Assembly (NCBI GenBank): GCA_002721975.1
Contig: PBME01000007.1
Coordinates: forward strand, 64,801 to 99,262
DNA: 34,462 bases
Reading direction: 5' to 3'
Source of the DNA: Campylobacterota bacterium
GTDB taxonomy: Bacteria; Babelota; Babeliae; Babelales; Chromulinivoraceae
Shown here: positions 27,015 to 32,513 of the stretch, one piece after another
How positions within the stretch are numbered: position 1 is the stretch's first letter
Layout of the letters: the number at the start of each line of letters is the position of its first letter
Translations under genes and position numbers: made by a program
Notes under the pieces: model-generated
The model's input: only the letters and a program-made list of their open reading frames with translations
What the model was told of the DNA's origin: nothing
Database searches by the model: none

Positions 27015-28268
27015 TTCTTGACGATCGTTATATTCTACTATTGAATCAAAGGGCTTTTGTACGTTGTAGACGAGGTTTTTGTCTTTAAGCTCTAAGTTCG
27101 ATAGTACGAGCTTGATAAGTTGTCTTTTTTCTTCAACTTCAGAATTTTTAAATAATTCGTAGGCTTTGTCGGCTAGAGTTATGACGTACTGAGGGGTAAT
27201 ATAGTAATTATCTTCTGCTTCTTGCAGCTTGCTCAATTGGATATCGACATCTACTTGTTGATCGCGTAGTCGAGTGTAAAATTTGTCATAGTCGCTGTCA
27301 GTAATTCTACTTTTCAGTTTATCAAGGTAGAGATTGTCTAACATTTTGGTGGTTTCTTTGTATTCTTTGGTGAGTGTATCGTATTGCTGGTTGTGAAACT
27401 CTATTTTGTCTTTATGGAGTTGTTGTAGGGTTTGGGCAGTTTGTTGAGCAACTCCTTTTGGTATTTGCATGTTTTGAAAAACAACGTCAAGTTGCTTTGT
27501 TATTTCTTCTTGTACCTCTTGGTAAAGAGTTGGAGTGATGATTATTGGATAAGTATGTGGATATTCTTTGTTATTGTGTGTCATGATGCCACAATAAAAT
27601 TTTTGTTTTAAGATGTAATTAATATACCCTTTGGACCAGCTAAGGCTATGTTTTTTGTTTCACTAGATCGAGAGAGAATGCTCCAGTTGTGTAGAGTTTA
27701 TATGTTTTTTTGACGATACAGGCTTTGTATTCATCAATGATAATTGTTTTTTACCATCATCTGTTTTGATATTAAGATAGCTATAAGGTGCTTTTCCGAC
27801 CCATTCTCCTTTACGTAGCTTTTGTTCATGTGCTCGTTTGACATTGTCACTGATGGCATCTGAATAATATTTTGCTAGTCCAAGGCTAATTCCGAAATGA
27901 AACTTTTCTGCTGCAGATATTTTACTCGTGATTACTTGTCCATCTGATACAAAGTGTAGTTCGATTTTATCTTGTAATGCTTTATCGTACAATGTTGAAA
28001 TTCTTTTATCAAAGATGTTTCTGGACAAACGATCTACTTTGTCATAGCAGAGAGCAACTTTGTCAGATTGTTGAATGATGAATTGAAAGATTTAATTAAA
28101 TTCTAAGCGTTCATCTGTATAGGCACTTTCATCAAAACTAAAAATTTTGATAACTTTAAAATTATTGTTTTGACAATATTTTTCGAGTCTGACAATTTAT
28201 GCTGGTAGAGAATTGCTAGCTTCTTTTTGTTCTTCGGTACTTACTCGTGCAACTAAAATAGCATTCAT
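27000..28268 (-). pseudogene. Large serine recombinase/integrase, decayed
   Basis: Starts ATG at 28268 as MNAILVARVSTEEQ, with the catalytic Ser at position 10. The frame is broken four times: TAA at 28197-28199 (codon 24) and TAA at 28092-28094 (codon 59), then a lost base in the T6 run at 27747-27752 and a gained base in the T6 run at 27651-27656 (plus strand). Read through these, it has the resolvase domain (DKVDRLSRNIFDKR), the recombinase linker (NVKRAHEQKLRKGEWVGKAP, SYLN), the recombinase domain (YKLYTTGAFSLDLV; NYILKQKFYCGIM; HTYPIIITPTLY) and a C-terminal coiled coil. The usual zinc-ribbon Cys are not seen. It is probably the dead integrase of the island to the right. Confidence 0.9.
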
Positions 28269-28356
28269 AACCAATCCTTTTAGGTGAGATTCAAAAGATG
28301 AGGTTTAGTATAGCAAAAGCATATTTGATTACTATCTCAATATTTAGTTGACTTTA

Positions 28357-28389
28357 GTTAGTTAGTTTGTTAGTTAGTTTGTTAGTTAG
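28357..28389. repeat. 12-bp tandem repeat upstream of the Cys-rich operon
   Basis: Unit GTTAGTTAGTTT repeated at 28357-28368 and 28369-28380, with nine bases of a third at 28381-28389. The repeat overlaps the position expected for the -35 of the downstream gene. Confidence 0.9.
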
Positions 28390-28405
28390 GATGGATTAAT
28401 ATAAA
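28378..28405 (+). promoter_or_regulatory. Possible promoter of the 28429 gene
   Basis: TTTGTT (28378-28383), spacer 16, TATAAA (28400-28405). The -35 lies within the tandem repeat, so repeat number could alter it. The -35 match is weak. Confidence 0.35.
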
Positions 28406-28428
28406 TCTTTAAAATAAAGGTGGTAAAA

Positions 28429-28800
28429 ATGAAAAAATATGCATTGTTATTAGTAGCTATAGGGGTAGGCTCAATTGTAAATGCAAAGCATCATGATGAT
28501 AGAGGTTTAGCAAGTGCTATGGAAAGATGTGAACAAGCTTGTGTAGAATGTACAGCTGCTTGTAATACTTGTTCTAAAGAATGTAATCAGTGTACTGATA
28601 AATGTATAACTTGTTCTCAAGACTGTAAAGAATGTACAGCTGCATGCAAAACGTGTAAAGATGAATGTATGAAGTGTACTAAAGAGTGCGCAAAATGTTC
28701 GATAAATTGTCAAAGATGTATTGAAGAATGTCGTAAATGTGTTGAAACATGCAAAGAGTGTATAGAAGTTTGCAGAGAAATGACACATAGTATGAAATAA
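28429..28800 (+). CDS. Exported protein with 24 cysteines in perfect heptad register, putative copper binder
   Basis: 123 residues from the ATG at 28429 (AGG/GGTGG upstream). A signal peptide (KYALLLVAIGVGSIVNA) is followed by a short His-containing linker. Residues 34-115 then form one uninterrupted predicted helix with Cys at 34, 38, 41, 45 and so on to 115, steps strictly alternating 4 and 3. There are 24 Cys, one at every a and d position of ~11.5 heptads, with no Pro or Gly and with Lys/Glu/Thr between. The spacing is like the CxxxCxxC helices of copper storage proteins (Csp/DUF326), but without the breaks that make a four-helix bundle. It probably binds Cu(I) or another soft metal outside the cytoplasm. 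Followed by a Csp-like gene and a MauE/DoxX gene. Confidence 0.85.
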   Translation: MKKYALLLVAIGVGSIVNAKHHDDRGLASAMERCEQACVECTAACNTCSKECNQCTDKCITCSQDCKECTAACKTCKDECMKCTKECAKCSINCQRCIEECRKCVETCKECIEVCREMTHSMK

Positions 28801-28862
28801 ATTAATAAACTAAGTAAAGACAATATTCTATTATAATTTTATTTCGAAATTCTGTTTGTAGG

Positions 28863-28883
28863 CGACAGCTTTTAAGCTGTTCG
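28863..28883. promoter_or_regulatory. Dyad upstream of the Csp-like gene
   Basis: GACAGCTT-TT-AAGCTGTTC is a near-perfect palindrome placed between a TATAAT (28832-28837) and the ATG at 28911. No T-run follows, so it is not a simple terminator. It could be an operator or a leader hairpin. Confidence 0.35.
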
Positions 28884-28910
28884 AGGTGTTTATTAAAAGA
28901 AAGTCGATAA

Positions 28911-29306
28911 ATGATAAAAAATCATGTTGATGCATGTAGAGAATGTATTGAAAAGTGTCAAGTATGCGCTAAGGTTTGTCAAGATTGTTGTGATGAAACA
29001 GTTAGCAATCATGATTGTGTAAAGCCATGTAGAGATTGTATTAATGCTTGTCGTAAGTGTATAGAAGAATGTAAAAAATTTTTACAAAATTGTACTGATC
29101 CAGAATATGCTAAACTTCTTCAAGAATGTATTGATAAATGTGAAGCTTGTATTAGAGCATGTGAATCATGTGTTAATGCTTGTTCTTCAGCTGGAGATGA
29201 ATGCAAGGATATGTGTAAAGCATGTGTACAAGCTTGTAATGAATGTATAGATGCATGTAATAAGTGTATCAAAAAAGCGTGTGAATTAGATACAAGTTGT
29301 TGTTAA
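28911..29306 (+). CDS. Four-helix-bundle copper storage protein (Csp3/DUF326-like)
   Basis: 131 residues, 30 of them Cys, no signal peptide, so cytosolic. Helix-like segments at about 1-29, 36-60, 64-92 and 96-124 each carry CxxxCxxC spacing (for example CIEKCQVCAKVCQDCC, CRDCINACRKCIEEC, CKACVQACNECIDACNKC). This is the arrangement of Csp3-type proteins, which fill a four-helix bundle with Cu(I) thiolates. Length matches that family. It has more Cys than I would expect for a typical member, including a terminal CC. It lies 110 bases downstream of the exported Cys helix and 71 bases upstream of the MauE-like gene. Metal identity is inferred. Confidence 0.85.
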   Translation: MIKNHVDACRECIEKCQVCAKVCQDCCDETVSNHDCVKPCRDCINACRKCIEECKKFLQNCTDPEYAKLLQECIDKCEACIRACESCVNACSSAGDECKDMCKACVQACNECIDACNKCIKKACELDTSCC

Positions 29307-29318
29307 TTCCAAATTAGA

Positions 29319-29364
29319 TATAAGTAAAGGTTTTGTTTGTTAGTACGCAAATCCTTTACTTATA
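29319..29364. repeat. 12-bp perfect inverted repeat before the MauE-like gene
   Basis: TATAAGTAAAGG (29319-29330) and CCTTTACTTATA (29353-29364) with a 22-base spacer. The right arm ends just before the AAGGA ribosome site of the next gene. No T-run follows. A leader hairpin or a regulator site is possible. Confidence 0.6.
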
Positions 29365-29377
29365 AAAAAGGAATAAG

Positions 29378-29872
29378 ATGAATAATAAACAATCTTTAGG
29401 ATTAAATCCTTATCTAATATTGTTTGTAATATTAGGTGCAATTGTTTGTACAACATTAATTGTACAATTTTTTTTACAGATAATAACTTTAAAAGATTTT
29501 ATGAGAATTTTTATGGGGTTGTTTTTTATAGTATTTGGATTTTTTAAAGTATTGAATTGGAAGGGGTTTGTTTATGCATTTTCGGAATACGATATAATTG
29601 CATCTAAAGTCAAATTATATGCTTATGGTTATCCATTGATTGAGTTTTTTCTTGGTATAATGTATTTATCAAATAGTGCAAATTTAGCTATACATGTTAT
29701 AACGGCATTGATTATGTTTATGGGTTCAATAGGCGTATTATTATCTTTGCAACAACAAAAAGAGATTCAATGTGCTTGTTTAGGGACTGTTGTTAAATTG
29801 CCAATATCATCGATTACACTTATTGAAGATGTTGGAATGGGTGTAATGGCTTTGTATATGATTTTTATGTAA
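29378..29872 (+). CDS. MauE/DoxX-family redox-associated membrane protein
   Basis: 164 residues with four main hydrophobic helices (near 12-32, 42-60, 82-98 and 104-122) and a short one at the end. After helix four comes QCACLGTVVKLPISSITLIED, a conserved CxCLG...P...EDxxM block seen in MauE/DoxX-like membrane proteins found beside metal or redox genes. AAGGA precedes the ATG. Third gene of the Cys-rich cassette; it may supply electrons or thiol oxidation/reduction for the exported Cys protein, or help move metal. The family call is good, the exact role is inferred. Confidence 0.75.
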   Translation: MNNKQSLGLNPYLILFVILGAIVCTTLIVQFFLQIITLKDFMRIFMGLFFIVFGFFKVLNWKGFVYAFSEYDIIASKVKLYAYGYPLIEFFLGIMYLSNSANLAIHVITALIMFMGSIGVLLSLQQQKEIQCACLGTVVKLPISSITLIEDVGMGVMALYMIFM

Positions 29873-29877
29873 TTTAT

Positions 29878-30182
29878 GAAAATCTGAGTCGTATTCCTCC
29901 ACCAAAACCGAATTCTGAGTCTTGAGTAATAGTGGCAAGAATATCTAAAGTCTATCTGTTAATTGTATAGAAGACTTAAATTCAATATATACATGCGCTT
30001 TTGTATCAGCACGAAAATCTGCTATAATCCATAAAGGTAAAACAACTTCTATACCAAATACTCCAGCTTGTTTCATTTTTTTACTTCTTGCACATGTTCA
30101 TCGTCGCGTTGTACGTTCATGATCATCGTCATCACGATCATCGCGACCTGTTCGTTTACCACGACGTTCATTGCAACAAGGT
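29878..30182 (-). pseudogene. Remnant of an outer-membrane barrel gene
   Basis: No open frame longer than about 60 codons, but read on the minus strand with frame changes it gives a coherent protein end: a basic/acidic tract (GKRTGRDDRDDDDHER), then MKQAGVFGIEVVLPLWIIAD, FRADTKAHVYIEFKSSIQL, and after a shift DSEFGFGGGIRLRFS and stop. The alternating strands and terminal aromatic-Ser end suggest a C-terminal beta-barrel fragment. It covers most of the otherwise empty 29873-30291 gap. Confidence 0.5.
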
Positions 30183-30208
30183 GACAGTATCAGAAACTTG
30201 ATCGTACG

Positions 30209-30238
30209 AGAGCTGCGTAACAGCAGCTCTTATTTTTT
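30209..30238 (+). terminator. Rho-independent terminator
   Basis: AGAGCTGC / GCAGCTCT stem with a GTAACA loop, followed by TATTTTTTT. It would end transcription of the Cys-rich cassette reading rightward. Confidence 0.75.
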
Positions 30239-30291
30239 TATCAAATTTTAACGTATTATAGATCATACAAAAATAACTTTCTGGGGATATT

Positions 30292-31410
30292 ATGATTGAT
30301 ACGATTATTTTATTGTTAAGCAAAAAAGATTTTACCATTACCAAGCCTGAAAGTTTTTAACCATCAGCTTATTGGATTTTGAAGCATACGATGCATGTAA
30401 CACATTATTTTAAATCAATGCAGTTTTCATCAAAGTATGATAAAACGTATAAACCACGATTAACGTTAAGTAATCGTAATAATGTAGATGGTATTTTAGA
30501 TACGGTTTTAAAAATAGAGTTTTTGATTTCTAAAATTTTGTATGGAAACAATTTTGAAGAAGTGTGATATAAAGATTTTGATGCAGTTGCTAATAAGTTG
30601 CATCAAATCGTGTTGCAAATGGGTGTGCAAACAACAATAGAAGCATTAAAAAAAGCTCCTGTCGCTACAGTTCATTATGCTAAAAACATTGTGTTAACTG
30701 ATGGTACAACACCACACTATTTGATTAATAAACTGCAAAAGATGTGTATGCCACAAAGCCTTGATACTAATCAAACTGATTTTCGTAATGGTGGACATGC
30801 TTTCAAGTGGCATTGCAATGCATACGAAGTTGTTTTTTATGACAAAATGCATGATCTTGCACAAGCTAAAAAAAGTAGCAAACGTAGTATAGAAAAAGAT
30901 AATAACATTCAGCTACAGTTATTTGAGCAGCTTGATAAGAAACGAACAAAACAAAAGTTTGAACTCTTTCGTATGGAAGTGCGTTTGAATAAACGAGCAA
31001 AGATTAAACAACTATTTACAAAACTCAATATAAAAGTACCATTAACATTTCAAAAATTATTCAAGCCTGCAATATCACGCAAAATATTACTGTACTATTT
31101 TGATGAACTGCAATCACGCCATGCACCTCTTTTTGAACTATCTACAAGCATGACTGATAAAAGTTTGCTCACGCAAATGATTGTACATAATCCACATCTA
31201 TCAGCAAATAGAATCATTCAACTCTTTGGTCTTAAACGATTGCACGAAACAATGACTATACAAGAGCTACAACAGATGTTTGCACACCACAATAAACGAT
31301 CGCTACAACGATTACTAATTGATGCACGTAGATTAGTGATGCCAGCACAAGCAGACTCATTAGATGTGATAAGAAAGCAGGTTGTAAAGGGTAAAGCTGT
31401 AAGGATGTAG
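30292..31410 (+). pseudogene. Replication-initiator-like protein with two in-frame stops
   Basis: One frame runs from the ATG at 30292 to 31410 but is crossed by TAA (30358-30360) and TGA (30565-30567), leaving a 270-residue C-terminal part open from 30598. Visible blocks: a basic middle (YDKMHDLAQAKKSSKRSIEK), FELFRMEVRLNKRAKIKQLF, and a helical C-terminus with LSANRIIQLFGLKRLHE, which looks like a DNA-binding helix. The YDK...E...RMEVRL arrangement recalls replication initiators of small phages and plasmids (phage X/CRI type). The match is from memory of the pattern, not from a search. Probably a relic of a small integrated replicon. Confidence 0.55.
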
Positions 31411-31530
31411 CTATTCTTTTGCATCTATCTGTAAACCAAAACTATTAAAAACTGTTTGTATGCGCTGCAAATTAAAGTTATATTCTATTTTAAATTCTTT
31501 GAATGTGTTTAAAAGGTGGCACCACTCTGA
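31411..31530 (-). pseudogene. Short remnant, possibly the C-terminus of an HTH antitoxin
   Basis: A minus-strand frame ends at TAG (31411-31413) and reads EWCHLLNTFKEFKIEYNF, then LQRIQTVFNSFGLQIDAKE. The last part resembles the end of HipB-like XRE antitoxins (…L.alGL.l…). No start codon or HTH is present. The upstream edge lies in the direct repeat at 31504-31535. The rest of the 31411-31663 gap shows nothing else I can support. Confidence 0.25.
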
Positions 31531-31535
31531 TTATC
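31504..31535. repeat. Direct repeat, left copy
   Basis: 32 bases containing TTTAA and TGGCACCACT; 25 of 32 bases match the copy at 32334-32365. Confidence 0.6.
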
Positions 31536-31663
31536 ATATTTAATATTAAAATGTTATTTAATGTTTTGTAAAAACAGAGTTTGCTTAAAAAACTATTAAC
31601 ATAAAAAATGTAATATAAATTTATTTGAGTTTTATTAATTAAAAATATAAACATGAGGATGTT

Positions 31664-32277
31664 GTGAAAAAATTATCAATAATCAGTATCCTATTTATAG
31701 GAATATTATGTTTGGCAACAGAAGTATTGAGCAGCGATAGCAAATTAGACTCTAATGGCACATTTTTTTATCCATCGGCGACGATCCAATTAAAAATATT
31801 CGCAAAGAAGCCGAATATGAGATGGCAGTAGCCATGAGAGAACATACAGGTCGAACGTCGTCGAGGTCGTATGTGCCTAGAGTAATGGACAGAAGAGATG
31901 AAAAAATTGCTCAAGCGAAAGCGATTCAAGAAAAACGGGAATATTTTGATTCGATAATACAAACTTATCCGGAAGTATGTCAAGACTGTAGGGTAGCAGC
32001 TCCAAAATGTTGTACTGCTGTTGCAATTGCAGTAGGGAGTATCTCCTTGTTCCTAGTGATGAAAGCTTCTTTTGAAGCTCGTATGGCAGAGCTAGATCGT
32101 TTGGAATTTGTTCATCCTCCTAAGAAGGTTCACCAAGATTGTGCACTGATGAATTGTGTTTCTGGCTGTATGCTTTGTGTAGGGGGAGTATGTGTAAATT
32201 GTATTCAAATGAAAGACGAGGTTGCAAATTTTTGTGTATATAAAAATGCAATATCTAAAGTTAGCAAAATAGAATAA
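31664..32277 (+). pseudogene. Exported Cys-containing hypothetical protein, frameshifted in a T7 run
   Basis: GTG at 31664 with GAGGA just upstream begins a signal peptide (MKKLSIISILFIGILCLATE). The frame breaks at the T7 tract 31763-31769; one more T would join it to the frame that continues SIGDDPIKNIRKEAEYEM and runs to 32277. The joined protein is ~205 residues: an Arg-rich helical region, CQDC and CC motifs, a hydrophobic helix (AVAIAVGSISLFLVM), then a second Cys cluster (CALMNCVSGCMLC, CVNC). Family not recognised. The tract may be a slippage-prone on/off switch, a true mutation or a sequencing error. Confidence 0.6.
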
Positions 32278-32333
32278 AATATAGTTTCTATGCTTTCTAA
32301 ACTGAATCTTATATCTTGTTTTTTATTCCGGGG

Positions 32334-32365
32334 TCTGTTTAAGAGCTGGCACCACTGTAGCTATC
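32334..32365. repeat. Direct repeat, right copy
   Basis: Matches 31504-31535 at 25 of 32 bases, in the same orientation. Lies in the 32278-32513 gap, in which I see no other feature. Confidence 0.6.
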
Positions 32366-32513
32366 TTGGGCAGGGCAGTTCTTTCAATGAATATTTTCAC
32401 ATTATCAATTTGTAAAAGTAAGCAATAATTTTAGTCTATTGTCATTACAAGATTAACTCTTTATACTTCAGTTCAAGTAATTTTTATAGATTTTACAAGC
32501 CAAAGGAAGCGCT

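Noticed and set aside
28507-28788. 93-codon minus-strand frame opposite the Cys-rich helix
   Set aside because: It is the mirror of the repetitive Cys codons (giving a Phe/Thr-rich product) and has no ribosome site; a shadow of the real gene.
28429-28800. Reading the periodic Cys codons as a DNA tandem repeat or CRISPR-like array
   Set aside because: The period is at the protein level. The intervening codons differ and there are no identical DNA repeats or spacers.
30121-30180. CATCG/CGATC-rich tract as an iteron or CRISPR remnant
   Set aside because: The units are irregular and are explained by Asp/Arg codons of the decayed minus-strand barrel gene.
30358-30567. Stop-codon reassignment (TGA or TAA read as sense) to explain the Rep-like frame
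   Set aside because: The window's intact genes end in TAA, TAG or TGA normally, and both TAA and TGA would have to be recoded in this gene only.
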